A DNA stretch of 64,000 nt, from NCBI RefSeq assembly GCF_001866075.3, contig NZ_CP063356.1, positions 3,958,164 through 4,022,163 of the forward strand, read 5' to 3'. Numbering within the stretch: position 1 is the first letter of the stretch; each line of letters starts with the position of its first letter. Source of the DNA: Anaerobacillus isosaccharinicus (GTDB lineage: Bacteria; Bacillota; Bacilli; Bacillales; Anaerobacillaceae). Below the pieces are notes generated by a model. The model ran no database searches and was not told the DNA's origin. It saw nothing but the letters and a program-made list of their open reading frames with translations. This document shows positions 43,121 through 52,145 of the stretch, in pieces. Position numbers and translations under genes: made by a program.

Positions 43121-43462
43121 CTATTTTTCACCCTTTGTTTCACTTCTCCTTATGAACGGAGCAAGTTGGCGGTCAATGTTCTCTACTGAATGAAAAGCAT
43201 AAAATTCATGTGCTTTTAATCCATTAACAAATACTGCTACATACGGAACACTTTTTATTTTCCAATCCATTGCAAGTTTACGATTAATGTTAAGATTAAC
43301 TGTATAAATTGTCGCGTGACTATGTTGGTGATGCCATACTTCTAGCATTTCTCTCGCTAACTTACAGGTACCACATAACGGGGTGTAACAATAATATATT
43401 TTAATTCCCTGTTTTTTATTGAGGAAATGCCAATCAATCATTTTCTCAGTAACTTCGACCAT
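43121..43462 (-). CDS. Thioredoxin-like protein
   Basis: A 113-residue thioredoxin fold. The active site is C-G-T-C in YTPLCGTCKLAREML, followed by the usual cis-proline position in IKSVPYVAVF. It would act as a cytoplasmic thiol-disulfide reductant for an unknown partner. CGTC is an unusual dipeptide compared with CGPC. A weak site precedes the ATG. It is monocistronic. Confidence 0.82.
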   Translation of the reverse strand: MVEVTEKMIDWHFLNKKQGIKIYYCYTPLCGTCKLAREMLEVWHHQHSHATIYTVNLNINRKLAMDWKIKSVPYVAVFVNGLKAHEFYAFHSVENIDRQLAPFIRRSETKGEK

Positions 43463-43497
43463 TTGTATTCAACTCCCTTACAACAAAAAGATGATAA

Positions 43498-43541
43498 CGA
43501 AAACGCAGAACATGATCTATAATCAGGCTCCGCGTTTTTTG
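43498..43541 (-). terminator. Terminator of the yisL-like gene
   Basis: On the minus strand AACGCGGAGCCTGAT pairs with ATCATGTTCTGCGTT, followed by T residues, beginning directly after the stop codon. Confidence 0.65.
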
Positions 43542-43542
43542 T

Positions 43543-43908
43543 TTAAAAACTAATTACTCGATATCCCAGTAGGATGACGACTACGAGAGTTACTAGAAAT
43601 ATAAGCCAATAAGATGTAAGCATTTTTTGAGAAAAGCCCTTTTTAGTTTTTACTAGGATCATTTCCATAGAATAAACTAAAATAATTGCGATAACAGCCT
43701 TTAGTATATGGGTTGCTGGAAATTGAATTAAGTACAGTAAAGTAATGCCTGTCCCAACCATGATTACATAAAGTAATCTTACAACCATATGAGTAATTTT
43801 AGCTCCCTTAGCAATGTTAGCTCGATAAAGATAAAATGTCATAAGGAAAAGCACAATTAAGACCATCCAAAAATAGGCATGTGGATGATAAAACGCAGAA
43901 TACGGCAT
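43543..43908 (-). CDS. yisL: YisL family (DUF1516) membrane protein
   Basis: A 121-residue protein with four closely packed membrane helices, starting MPYSAFYHPHAYFWMV; this matches the DUF1516/YisL family in length and pattern. The function is unknown. The ATG has GGAGGTTTACAT upstream. It is monocistronic with its own terminator. Confidence 0.82.
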   Translation of the reverse strand: MPYSAFYHPHAYFWMVLIVLFLMTFYLYRANIAKGAKITHMVVRLLYVIMVGTGITLLYLIQFPATHILKAVIAIILVYSMEMILVKTKKGFSQKMLTSYWLIFLVTLVVVILLGYRVISF

Positions 43909-44150
43909 ATGTAAACCTCCAATTTTTTTATTGACTAGTTAATAATACCTTGTTACGTTCAAGATTGCCAAAAATATGGATTGTAATTATTGTTAATTTT
44001 TTAATTCAAACGATTAAAGGAGACAAAGTAGTTAACTAATCGAAACAAATTTAACCCCTCTGATATTAATGATTTCTAAATAGACTCGATTATAGCAGTG
44101 TGTAAACTGGCAATTTGGATTGTTCACTTTTTATTTTTGCTTAACTACAG
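43909..44150. other. Non-coding gap
   Basis: AT-rich, about 240 bp, with no gene seen. It should hold the yisL promoter on the minus strand. Confidence 0.35.
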
Positions 44151-44182
44151 CAAAAAACGTTTCTTCAAATACTGAAGAAACG
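44151..44182 (-). terminator. Terminator of the 136-aa secreted protein gene
   Basis: On the minus strand CGTTTCTTCA-GTATT-TGAAGAAACG is followed by TTTTTTG. Confidence 0.85.
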
Positions 44183-44203
44183 CAATGTCTTGTACTAGTG
44201 GTG

Positions 44204-44614
44204 TTACAGAGAACGAACCCTACTTCTGTATGAAAAAAGAACGGCAACGCTAATCAAAACTAGTAAAACGATTCCAGCGGATATCCAGCGATGTGGATCA
44301 GACTTGTAAACCACTTCTTCACCTACTGCCCACTCAGTGCGATGGCCTATGCCATCTTCTGCAACAAAACGAAATCCTCTCTGTTCGTCATAATGAAAGT
44401 AACCTTTTGAGTCGAGGGTGCCGCGCTCAATTTCTTTTCCTTGCCCATCATAAACAACAACGATCGTTCGAGTAGAAAAACTACCGTCTTCGTAAATAAC
44501 CTTGATTAAACCAGGCTCTTTCGGCTCGATAACTAAACGATGAGCAAAACTAGATGAGGGGTGGAATGTAAAAAAAAAGACTAATAAAGAGAAAAGGACA
44601 ATCCATTTTTTCAT
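44204..44614 (-). CDS. Secreted, C-terminally anchored protein (136 aa)
   Basis: The signal peptide (about 1-24) is followed by a small beta domain (AHRLVIEPKEPGLIKVIYEDGSFSTRTIVVVYDGQGKEIERGTLDSKGYF) and a C-terminal membrane helix (about 111-130). The domain looks like the carboxypeptidase-regulatory/CbiL-like folds seen with metal transporters, but that is only a resemblance. It follows the His-tailed 104-residue gene by 23 bp, so both may handle metal ions at the surface. Confidence 0.65.
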   Translation of the reverse strand: MKKWIVLFSLLVFFFTFHPSSSFAHRLVIEPKEPGLIKVIYEDGSFSTRTIVVVYDGQGKEIERGTLDSKGYFHYDEQRGFRFVAEDGIGHRTEWAVGEEVVYKSDPHRWISAGIVLLVLISVAVLFSYRSRVRSL

Positions 44615-44637
44615 GTTATCAGCTCCTCAAAAACTTC

Positions 44638-44952
44638 CTAATGACTATGACCGTGCTCGTGTCCTTCATATTCAATTGGATCTTCTGGGTTAACTACTCC
44701 TGTACTTTTTGTTATTTTCATTTGGAATTCTTCTGGATGATGTTCAGTAAAAATACGGTAGCTACCACTCTCTTCAATTGAGAATGTAAATTTAGTAGAT
44801 TCCTGATTTAGTATTAGATTATATACAAACTCATGTTTAGCCTGAAATTGTTGATTTTGTTTTACTTCTTCAGCCTCAGCTTCAAAAAGGTGGGCAGCGT
44901 GATGTTCTAAATCTGTAATATTCTTATTTTCGAGAATAAACGCCATTAACAT
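44638..44952 (-). CDS. His-tailed hypothetical protein (104 aa)
   Basis: Starts at an ATG with GGTGA upstream; a second ATG two codons on is possible. The body is acidic and helical with HHAAHLFEAEAEE and EHHPEEFQ, and it ends GHEHGHSH, a probable metal-binding tail. No signal peptide is visible in this frame, which is open only 16 codons further upstream without a start. It may therefore be a remnant of a larger secreted protein. It pairs with the next gene downstream. Confidence 0.5.
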   Translation of the reverse strand: MLMAFILENKNITDLEHHAAHLFEAEAEEVKQNQQFQAKHEFVYNLILNQESTKFTFSIEESGSYRIFTEHHPEEFQMKITKSTGVVNPEDPIEYEGHEHGHSH

Positions 44953-45160
44953 ACTTTCGTCACCAAATTCATTTTGTTGGAAAACTAATAAAAAGTAGGA
45001 TTATTAGTATAAAATTACCAACGGCTTTGCTTGTATGTAATGAAAGTGTCGTAAATAACTATCGTGCCTTTACTATACGTCCCAAATAGAAAACGAATGG
45101 CTCTAAAAACCTTAAAAATAAAAATAAGAGACGTTCGTAAACGCCTCTTAACAAAAAAAT

Positions 45161-46486
45161 TTAAACTGTTTCCGTTAACAATTTTTCTTCAACGATCGCG
45201 TCAGGAATATCTTTATCGATATTTCTAACTTTAGGTTGTAAATAAATCGTCGCAGTTACAATAACAAATAAGATACCAATGATAATAAATAATAATCCGA
45301 TTCCACGACCTTCTCCCACTCCGATGATTTGACCAACACTATTTGCGAGTAATCCACCTGGTTCCATGATTGGGTTCAGTACTTTATCAACTAGTGGTCC
45401 AGCCATAATGATCGCAAGTGGATAAAGGGAAACGCCTAGCATTCTTCTTATCGTAAATACTCGACCTTGGATTGTAGGCTCGACTTTACTTTGCCAAAGG
45501 GCCTGACTGCAAGAATTCACAATTGGAATTAAGAAAAGGAATAAGAAGAAACACGCGGTAATGAAAACAATCGATGTTGTTAACCCGGTTAAGGCAATCA
45601 TCACACCTGCTAAACCACAACTTAGAAACATGCCATTTATTCGATTCTTCGGTCCACCCCAAATACTTATTATAATGCCACCTAGCAACATTCCAAACCC
45701 TGTTATGGATAAGACAATTCCAAGGGTTTGTTCCGAAGACAGCGCGATAATTAATGGTTGCATCAATACATTTAAGAAACCAAGCAATAAATTAATTGCA
45801 GCACCGAAGATTAATAACCATTTAAAGGCTGGTCGTGCCATGAGATAATTCCAGCCTTCCTTCGCCTCGGCCAAAAACTGTTTCGGGTTTAATTTCGTTG
45901 TGTTTTTTGAGATAATCTCTGGAATTTTCGCGAAAAATAAGGTTGTAATTGCAAATGTGAAAGCAATTAAATCAATGATTATGACTGCTTGTAAACCATA
46001 TAAGTGTAAGAGAAAACCTGCAACAGTTGGTGCAATAATGATAGAAGCTGACTCCCCTATTTGAATCATTCCGTTAGCACGGCCTAATTGTTCTTTTGAA
46101 ACTAGAAGCGAGATGATAGATTGATAGGCAGGCATAAGGAACGTGTTAAAGGTCGACGCTAATGCTGCAGTTAGGTAGATATGCCAGATTTCTAAACTAT
46201 TCGTAAGTACTAATACAAGAATGATCATAGTGGAAAAGGCTGCAACACAGTTACTCAAGATCATTAATTTTTTCCTAGAAAAGCGATCAATGATGACGCC
46301 AGCAAATGGGGAGACAATGACTGTTGGAAGAACTAATGAAAGAATGATCATTGAAAACTGCGTAACTGAACCCGTTTCCGTCAACACCCAAAATCCTAAT
46401 GCGAACGACGTCAAGCTGGTACCAATAACAGAAACTAATTGACCGATCCATATGAGAACAAACATTTTAAATTTTTTATTATTCAA
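45161..46486 (-). CDS. MFS transporter
   Basis: A 441-residue major facilitator with about 12 helices. The loop 2-3 motif GVIIDRFSRKKLMI is the MFS signature A. The family (EntS/MdtH-like, MFS_3) typically exports drugs or siderophores; the substrate is unknown. It starts at a TTG behind GGAAGG. A weak AGAGACG/CGCCTCT hairpin follows the stop (about 45127-45150). Confidence 0.8.
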   Translation of the reverse strand: MNNKKFKMFVLIWIGQLVSVIGTSLTSFALGFWVLTETGSVTQFSMIILSLVLPTVIVSPFAGVIIDRFSRKKLMILSNCVAAFSTMIILVLVLTNSLEIWHIYLTAALASTFNTFLMPAYQSIISLLVSKEQLGRANGMIQIGESASIIIAPTVAGFLLHLYGLQAVIIIDLIAFTFAITTLFFAKIPEIISKNTTKLNPKQFLAEAKEGWNYLMARPAFKWLLIFGAAINLLLGFLNVLMQPLIIALSSEQTLGIVLSITGFGMLLGGIIISIWGGPKNRINGMFLSCGLAGVMIALTGLTTSIVFITACFFLFLFLIPIVNSCSQALWQSKVEPTIQGRVFTIRRMLGVSLYPLAIIMAGPLVDKVLNPIMEPGGLLANSVGQIIGVGEGRGIGLLFIIIGILFVIVTATIYLQPKVRNIDKDIPDAIVEEKLLTETV

Positions 46487-46697
46487 CCTAATTACCTTCC
46501 TTCGTTGTATTCAAATCCTCTATTTGATACCAATTATACTTTTTGACTATACTTTGTAAAACCAACCACAGATTGGTTTCTCCTCCGCCGTAAGACTGAA
46601 TTATTTCAGGGGATATCTGTCGCTTTTGTCTATCGATCAACAAGCTAATTATTTTATATAAAGGAATTATTTACAATTAATTCTTATGTATTGCCGC

Positions 46698-46733
46698 AAA
46701 AAAAGACACTTCTATTTTTGGGAAGTGTCTTTT
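46698..46733 (-). terminator. Terminator of the 75-aa gene
   Basis: AAAAGACACTTC and GAAGTGTCTTTT pair around TATTTTTG, just beyond the stop at 46749. Confidence 0.8.
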
Positions 46734-46748
46734 GAATATTGTCTGGTG

Positions 46749-46976
46749 TTATTTATTAAATTTAACAGTTCTATCGATATATTCTTTTGCATCTTTGGCT
46801 ACAAATCTAAGCGAAATACCTAAGGTAAGGCTACCTACTGCAAATATAAAAAAAGTTGAAGGATATACTTCTTGATAAGGGTCCTTCATGTAATTAATTA
46901 TAAGCAAGAATACAAAAAAACTACTCACTCCAAACAAAAAGTTGGACAATTTTTTTACTCTTTCAAAATTTGGCAC
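46749..46976 (-). CDS. Small two-helix membrane protein (75 aa)
   Basis: A GTG start after GGAGAGGG. Two membrane helices (about 10-30 and 41-60) are followed by a basic tail (KDAKEYIDRTVKFNK). No family is recognised. It has its own terminator. Confidence 0.6.
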   Translation of the reverse strand: MPNFERVKKLSNFLFGVSSFFVFLLIINYMKDPYQEVYPSTFFIFAVGSLTLGISLRFVAKDAKEYIDRTVKFNK

Positions 46977-47049
46977 ACAGTCCCTCTCCTAACCTGAAAT
47001 TTATATGACTTCCCTATTTAATTTCCTAGTATGATTTTAATTTCTGACC

Positions 47050-47130
47050 CTATAAGTTGTACTTAAACTCATATCCCCGCTCGTAAACAATATCAGCAAT
47101 AGCAAAGTTTTCTAACGCTTTTTGGATTGA
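47050..47130 (-). pseudogene. Possible C-terminal gene remnant
   Basis: The minus strand reads ISIQKALENFAIADIVYERG and then six more residues to a TAG, protein-like but with stops just upstream and no start codon. It is probably the tail of a degraded gene. Confidence 0.3.
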
Positions 47131-47163
47131 AATTACTGAGTTTTATAGCTAGTATTTTTCCCT

Positions 47164-47874
47164 TCATTTTTTTCTCTTTTTCCTTGTAAAATATAAAATA
47201 AATAGAAATATTAAAAAAATTCCCATTATAAATGGGTACCAATTAAATTGTATAGGTTTTTGTAATTTATCATCAGCGCTGTAATGTGGGGTATCCTTTA
47301 AGTATGTCTGTAAAAATTCTAATTCCTCCAGCAATTTTTGCTCAATTTCTTCTACATTTACAATGTCTAGATTTATATGGTCTTGCCAATAGATAATATT
47401 AAGAGGAACGATTGCATTTGGATTGATAGGATGATAATATCCATCCCTTTCTTCGAGAAAGAATAAAATCTCTTTTACTTTGGTCACTAACTCCTTTTCA
47501 ATACCTTCTATTAACTCATCTAATCTATACTCGTTTGAGCGTGTTATAAGTTTTGTTATCTCGTCGTTCTCATCAACACTAGGTCCCGGAGTTGATACTA
47601 ATATATGTTCACCTTCTGAGTTCCCCTTTAAGTAGGATGATACCTCTATCTTCCACTCGGTAAATCCAAGAGTATAGTCATGGATTTCTGGATCAGGGAC
47701 TTTTTCTGTTCTAACATTTACTTCTCCTGCATTTTTACCTATAACAATAAGGTCAGCTCGTTCAACCATTTCTTCATAAGTAATATAGGCATATAGTGTT
47801 GCGTGAGTTTTTTGCGGGACGATGGATATTGAGCCCAAAATAATGATAAGTACGATTATTTTCAGGAATTTCAT
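47164..47874 (-). CDS. Secreted membrane-anchored protein (236 aa)
   Basis: A signal peptide (about 1-25), an external domain starting TLYAYITYEEMVERADLIVIGKN, and a C-terminal helix followed by the stop-transfer tail TRKKRKK. The YEEMVERADLIVIGKV-like opening is seen in several Firmicutes surface proteins of unknown role. The ATG has AGAAGGTG upstream. No catalytic motif is visible. Confidence 0.65.
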   Translation of the reverse strand: MKFLKIIVLIIILGSISIVPQKTHATLYAYITYEEMVERADLIVIGKNAGEVNVRTEKVPDPEIHDYTLGFTEWKIEVSSYLKGNSEGEHILVSTPGPSVDENDEITKLITRSNEYRLDELIEGIEKELVTKVKEILFFLEERDGYYHPINPNAIVPLNIIYWQDHINLDIVNVEEIEQKLLEELEFLQTYLKDTPHYSADDKLQKPIQFNWYPFIMGIFLIFLFILYFTRKKRKK

Positions 47875-47945
47875 CCTTATTCACCTTCTTTCGTAACCTG
47901 ATTTAGAACCGAGGAATGACAGCGTAGACTATAAAGGATGTCTTC

Positions 47946-48274
47946 TCAATGACCAAAACGATCACGAGTGAATTCGTATTTGTAAACATCAGTTTCTGTA
48001 TGGTTCTTGCTCTTTTTCTTTATCCTGAGGACTACGGTCTCCTCTAGCCTATCTTCAGTATTTTCATAATGAACAAGATACGTATTTCTCCCGAGATATT
48101 TTACCTCAGTGATTTCTAATTTAACATCGCCCCGTTCCCGATCAAATCCTCCAGAAGTCGGACAATTTTTTCTGCGTTTAGATGATGATACGGATTATAA
48201 ACACCAAGTGTTAATAACAAAATAAGAGTAAATATGATAGATAATGAGACAATCATAGTTGTAATTTTTACCAT
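47946..48274 (-). pseudogene. Frameshifted small membrane protein gene
   Basis: From an ATG behind AAGGAGG the frame gives MVKITTMIVSLSIIF...NAEKIVRLLED and stops early (TAG at 48116). The other frame continues the protein smoothly as FDRERGDVKLEITEVKYLG and on to DRFGH, ending at 47946. Restoring one base after GAGGA near 48150 would give a continuous protein of about 108 residues with one N-terminal helix. It is a pseudogene or a sequencing error. Confidence 0.65.
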
Positions 48275-48415
48275 TGGTTAATACCTCCTTTATATATTAG
48301 ACGAATCAACCATTAAAAAGGTATCAATCACTAAACAAAAAAATTCACGAATGACCCTTTCGACTAACGCAGATCAGGCTGTAGTGTACAAATAAGGAAG
48401 ATTACTTTGATGATT

Positions 48416-48511
48416 TTATGAGGTATCTTTTTTAAGTGTTTTGGCTAACGTTGTTTTTCCGCTTCCAACTGATCCGATAATATGTATTCTTTTTGGGATT
48501 TTCTTTTCCAT
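48416..48511 (-). pseudogene. N-terminal remnant of a P-loop kinase-like protein
   Basis: A 31-codon frame starts MEKKIPKRIHIIGSVGSGKTT and stops after KKDTS. The GSVGSGKTT Walker A with this N-terminus is typical of the FlaR/adenylate-kinase-like topology modulation proteins of about 170 residues, so only the first fifth remains. Confidence 0.55.
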
Positions 48512-48548
48512 TAAGTCACCACTATTTTTATCTATGAAATGAATTTTT

Positions 48549-48812
48549 TTAAGCAATAAAATAATAAACACTACCTAATATCAAAATTAGAAACAGTGCT
48601 CTTATCCAGATGATTTTATCGCTAATACCGGCTTTCTTTTCTAAATGATAAATGTAATGAACAGTTATCGTTAACCCTAATATCACGAGAATAAAACCTG
48701 ATGAATTTGCTTCAACCTCCAGAAATTTAAGGAGACCCAGAAAAATAAGAATGATACCTAATGAGCCAAAAATCATATTCATATATAAGCTTCCGTTCTG
48801 ATCTTGTTTCAC
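48549..48812 (-). CDS. Small membrane protein (87 aa)
   Basis: A GTG start with GAAGGAGGAG upstream. Three membrane helices (about 11-28, 36-54 and 66-86) with little between them. No family recognised. Confidence 0.6.
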   Translation of the reverse strand: MKQDQNGSLYMNMIFGSLGIILIFLGLLKFLEVEANSSGFILVILGLTITVHYIYHLEKKAGISDKIIWIRALFLILILGSVYYFIA

Positions 48813-48884
48813 AATTACTCCTCCTTCGTTTTGTTGATTTTAAGATCGTCTTCCTAAACTCAAGCTGAAACTTTAACGAATTTG

Positions 48885-49352
48885 TTATTTGTTTTCAAAT
48901 ATTTCCCTTAACATATTCGTGTCTTCTATAGAAAGTCTATATGCATTTCCCCCTTGGGTTGGGTCATTTACGAACAAACCTTTTTCACCTTCACTATTTA
49001 AAGTTAATCGGTATGTTAACTTAGTAGTGTCATCAAAGATTAAGTCTACATCATAATCCGAATTTACAAGAATTAATTCGAATGATGAGCCTGCTTCTTC
49101 TGTTTTTGTAATGATATCTATAACCGTACTCATAGTTTCAATATCTTTTAAACTATTTGTTGTTCTAAGAGAAGATATTAATTTTACCTGATTAAATCCA
49201 GAGATTATTTTAGCTTGCCAGTTTTTGTGAAGAGTTATTTCAACAACAACGCCGTCGCCATAAGAAACACCTTCACTTGGCTTTTCTGAATTACAAGCGA
49301 TTAATAAAATGATTGTAAAAAGAAAGACGAACGATAGTTTTTTAATTTTAAT
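48885..49352 (-). CDS. Lipoprotein with a probable ATT start (155 aa)
   Basis: The first ATG/GTG in this frame is at 49133 and would give only 82 residues, but the frame is open upstream and encodes KKLSFVFLFTIILLIACNSE, a textbook lipoprotein signal with lipobox LIAC. Upstream of it is GGAAGAGGG, and the codon at the right spacing is ATT. So the gene either uses an ATT start or has lost an ATG by mutation. The mature part (GDGVVVEITLHKNWQAKI...) is a small polar domain of unknown function. Confidence 0.6.
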   Translation of the reverse strand: MKIKKLSFVFLFTIILLIACNSEKPSEGVSYGDGVVVEITLHKNWQAKIISGFNQVKLISSLRTTNSLKDIETMSTVIDIITKTEEAGSSFELILVNSDYDVDLIFDDTTKLTYRLTLNSEGEKGLFVNDPTQGGNAYRLSIEDTNMLREIFENK

Positions 49353-49502
49353 TACCCTCTTCCTAAGTTTTGTGATATTTATATAGTATCATAAAGTTCC
49401 TAATTAGGTTATTATTGGGAAATAATACACTAAACTGAGGTTTAAACATTTTAAAAAACTATGAAAGTGGTTTTTATGGCAAAATGGTAATCAGTCTGCA
49501 AA

Positions 49503-49587
49503 TTATCGGACATACGTTCCTTTATTTTACAAAAAAGCAGTATTAGTTACAATTTTTGAAGCAAATAAAGGAACCAATGTCCGATAA
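49503..49587. repeat. 25-bp inverted repeat element (family member 1)
   Basis: Arms at 49503-49527 and 49563-49587 match at 23 of 25 positions; the core is GGACATACGTTCC. A related hairpin with the same core is at 52831-52905. No gene crosses it. Confidence 0.7.
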
Positions 49588-49929
49588 AAATTAAAATTAA
49601 GCAAACTTAAGAAAAAACTGATCATATGTCCGTTAGGAAGAGCAAGCCGACCATCAAAAAAGGAGGTTGCCCCAAAAGTTAAGTAACATTCACCCTCAGG
49701 GCACAATATTGAGAGTTTCACATAGAAAACAATACAAGAGTCTGCCTAAACGATGTGAGCTGTCACTTGTGGGACAACCTTTTATTTTAAAACGGATAAC
49801 GTTGGTGCCTGCAGCTTCACTAGGGTGTTAAATAGTTTCTTGGTATGCCTAATTAAGTTGAATTTCCCGCTAATTGTATGGCCTTTTTTTCTAGAGTCCA
49901 TGACTGACGTAAAAGTTAGAAATTTTAAA
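49588..49929. other. Non-coding gap with a distant inverted repeat
   Basis: Contains AGGTTGCCCCA (about 49664) and TGGGACAACCT (about 49770), weak inverted arms 95 bp apart. This resembles a worn small mobile element end or a terminator remnant beyond KtrB. No gene is supported. Confidence 0.4.
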
Positions 49930-51282
49930 TTACCCAATAATCACCTTTTCCTTTGGGTAATGGAAATGTTCGTGGCTTTCTGTTTTGATGATATACAAGA
50001 ATGAAAAAATACCAATTCTACCAATAAACATTAGGACAATAATGACTTGTTTACCAAGTGAGCTTAGCTCAGGAGTAATTCCCATAGATAAACCTGTTGT
50101 TCCAAATGCTGATGCGACTTCAAAAATGATATACATTAATGGAAATGGCTCATAGGCAGCTAAAATAATGACTGAGGAGCCACAAATGAATACCGCAACA
50201 CAGATCACGACAAAAGATTTAATAATATCTCCAGGATCTAATTCTCTACGAAAAATCTTGACAGATTGCTTACCACGAGAAAATGAAAAAATGGCTAAGA
50301 TAACAATGGCAAAGGTTGTCGTCCGAATTCCCCCACCAACACTACTCGGAGATGCCCCAATAAACATTAGTGAACTTAACACTAATTGTGTAGCTAGCGA
50401 AAATTCACTAACATCCATCGTAGCAAGGCCACCGTTTCTTGTTGTCACCGATTGAAATAAAGCAAAAAAGATCTTTTCATGCCAAGATTTATCTAACAGG
50501 AAATTTGACCAATCAAAAATAAGGATTAAAACAAATCCAATAACAGTTAGACCAAAAAAAGTAATCGTTGTTAATTTCGTAAATAAAGAAAAGTTAAATT
50601 TTTTCTTTTCTTTTCTCTTTTTGATGAAATCTTTCACTTCCATTAAAACTGGAAAACCTATCGCACCAAGGATTAATAGAATCATATTTATTGTTTGTAC
50701 AAAGTAATCATTTGCAAATGGAACTAATGATTCTCCTGTAATATCAAACCCTGCATTCGTTGTAGCACTCACGGATGCAAAAAAACCTTGCAAGAAAGCT
50801 TCCTGCCATGTTGAAAAATAATTTAAAAAATACAAACCTAAAATGACTCCACCAATAAACTCAATGAGAAGTATTAGTTTTAGAATTTCTTTCATCAATT
50901 GAACTAGACCAGAAAACGTCCCTCTGTTTTGATCAGTCATAATAAGTTGACGTTCTCGAAGTCCAATTTTCTTCCCTAAAATAAGATAGATAAATGTACC
51001 AAGAGTCATAATCCCAATACCGCCAAACTGAAGCACAAATGCAAGAATGAACGTGCCAGCAACACTAAATGTGTCAACTGTAGAGACAACGGTTAATCCC
51101 GTAACACTAACTGCACTAACAGCTGTAAAAATCGTATCAAGTAAACTTAGCTCAACCCTAGGTTTATGCGCAATTGGAAGACTAAATAGGATTGTCGCGA
51201 CAAAAACTGCCCCAAGATAAAATAAAACGACCATCTGGATAGATGTTAAGCGGATATTCATCCCTTTTTTTTCAGTAAACAT
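49930..51282 (-). CDS. ktrB: K+ uptake channel subunit KtrB
   Basis: A 450-residue TrkH/KtrB-type protein made of four M1-P-M2 repeats; selectivity-filter segments such as SVTGLTVV, TTNAGFD, TTRNGGL and AFGTTGLS are visible, each with the conserved glycine. It moves K+ (Na+-dependent in Ktr systems). Its ATG overlaps the ktrA stop (TAATG), so the two are coupled. The c-di-AMP riboswitch ahead of ktrA controls both. Confidence 0.92.
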   Translation of the reverse strand: MFTEKKGMNIRLTSIQMVVLFYLGAVFVATILFSLPIAHKPRVELSLLDTIFTAVSAVSVTGLTVVSTVDTFSVAGTFILAFVLQFGGIGIMTLGTFIYLILGKKIGLRERQLIMTDQNRGTFSGLVQLMKEILKLILLIEFIGGVILGLYFLNYFSTWQEAFLQGFFASVSATTNAGFDITGESLVPFANDYFVQTINMILLILGAIGFPVLMEVKDFIKKRKEKKKFNFSLFTKLTTITFFGLTVIGFVLILIFDWSNFLLDKSWHEKIFFALFQSVTTRNGGLATMDVSEFSLATQLVLSSLMFIGASPSSVGGGIRTTTFAIVILAIFSFSRGKQSVKIFRRELDPGDIIKSFVVICVAVFICGSSVIILAAYEPFPLMYIIFEVASAFGTTGLSMGITPELSSLGKQVIIVLMFIGRIGIFSFLYIIKTESHEHFHYPKEKVIIG

Positions 51283-51938
51283 TAGAGTCCCTCTTCTTCA
51301 AATCGTTTTAGATCTTTATTTGATCCAATGATAATAATGATGTCCTTCTCTAATATTAGTTGGTCAGGTGGAGGAGAGATAATGATTTCTTCTCCCCTTT
51401 TAATTCCTAAGATCGTACAGCCAAATTTTGCTCGAATGTCTTGCTTAGCAATTGTTTGATTTGACACCTTCTCTGTAGCTAGTAATTCTACGATGCTGTA
51501 TTCTGGTGAAAGCTCAATATAGTCGATTATTTTCTCTGATGCTAAGTAATGAGCAATTCTAATCCCCATATCGTGCTCAGGATGGATAATGCGATCTGCA
51601 CCGATCTTTTCAACAACCTTATGATGATATTGATTTTGAGCCTTGACCCATACTTGTTTTACTTTTAACTCTTTCAAAAGTAACGTACATAGTATACTAG
51701 CTTGTATATTGTCGCCTATGGCAACAATGACATGCTCGAAATTTCTAATTCCTAAAGAAAGTAGTGTATTTTCATCAGTAGCATTCGCAACGACTGCATG
51801 TGTAGAATATCTCGCAAAATCGTTAACTTTGTCTTCATTCGTATCGATAGCTAGAACTTCATGCCCCATTTTATATAGCTCTTTACATACACTTCCGCCG
51901 AAACGACCTAGACCGACGACTGCAAATTGTTTTTTCAT
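51282..51938 (-). CDS. ktrA: K+ uptake regulatory subunit KtrA
   Basis: A 218-residue RCK protein: the RCK_N domain with Rossmann GLGRFGGSV, the acidic end of strand two in AIDTNEDK, then the RCK_C domain. It forms an octameric ring that gates KtrB in response to ATP/ADP and c-di-AMP. I start at MKKQFAVVG behind AAAGGAG; the extension to 51971 lacks a site. It is the first gene behind the ydaO riboswitch. Confidence 0.92.
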   Translation of the reverse strand: MKKQFAVVGLGRFGGSVCKELYKMGHEVLAIDTNEDKVNDFARYSTHAVVANATDENTLLSLGIRNFEHVIVAIGDNIQASILCTLLLKELKVKQVWVKAQNQYHHKVVEKIGADRIIHPEHDMGIRIAHYLASEKIIDYIELSPEYSIVELLATEKVSNQTIAKQDIRAKFGCTILGIKRGEEIIISPPPDQLILEKDIIIIIGSNKDLKRFEEEGL

Positions 51939-51969
51939 AATAAACTCCTTTAATTGATTAATAGACAAC

Positions 51970-52145
51970 AAAAAAGACCATTACAAAGAATGATCAATAG
52001 ATTCTCTATTTGACCCTCCTCTTCATAACGCTTACGAGGTTAGCTGTCGGATTAGGGACTAAAGAGTATCCCTTCTTACAAACGTAAGATTCACCCCAAT
52101 AAATTGGTTCCCCCGCTCAAGAATAATTCAGCGATTTATAGGTTA
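51970..52145 (-). promoter_or_regulatory. ydaO-yuaA c-di-AMP riboswitch with terminator
   Basis: On the minus strand: AAATCGCTGAATTATT, GCGGGGGAACCAATTTATTGGGGTGAATC, then AATCCGACAGCTAACCTCGTAAGCG (aptamer about 52022-52140), followed by GACCATT/AATGATC terminator with a T run (51970-51995). This is the c-di-AMP riboswitch class, and ktrA (yuaA) is its classic target. High c-di-AMP turns off K+ uptake. Confidence 0.94.

Noticed and set aside
49527-49721. 64-residue minus-strand frame
   Set aside because: It overlaps the inverted repeat element, has no ribosome binding site and odd composition.
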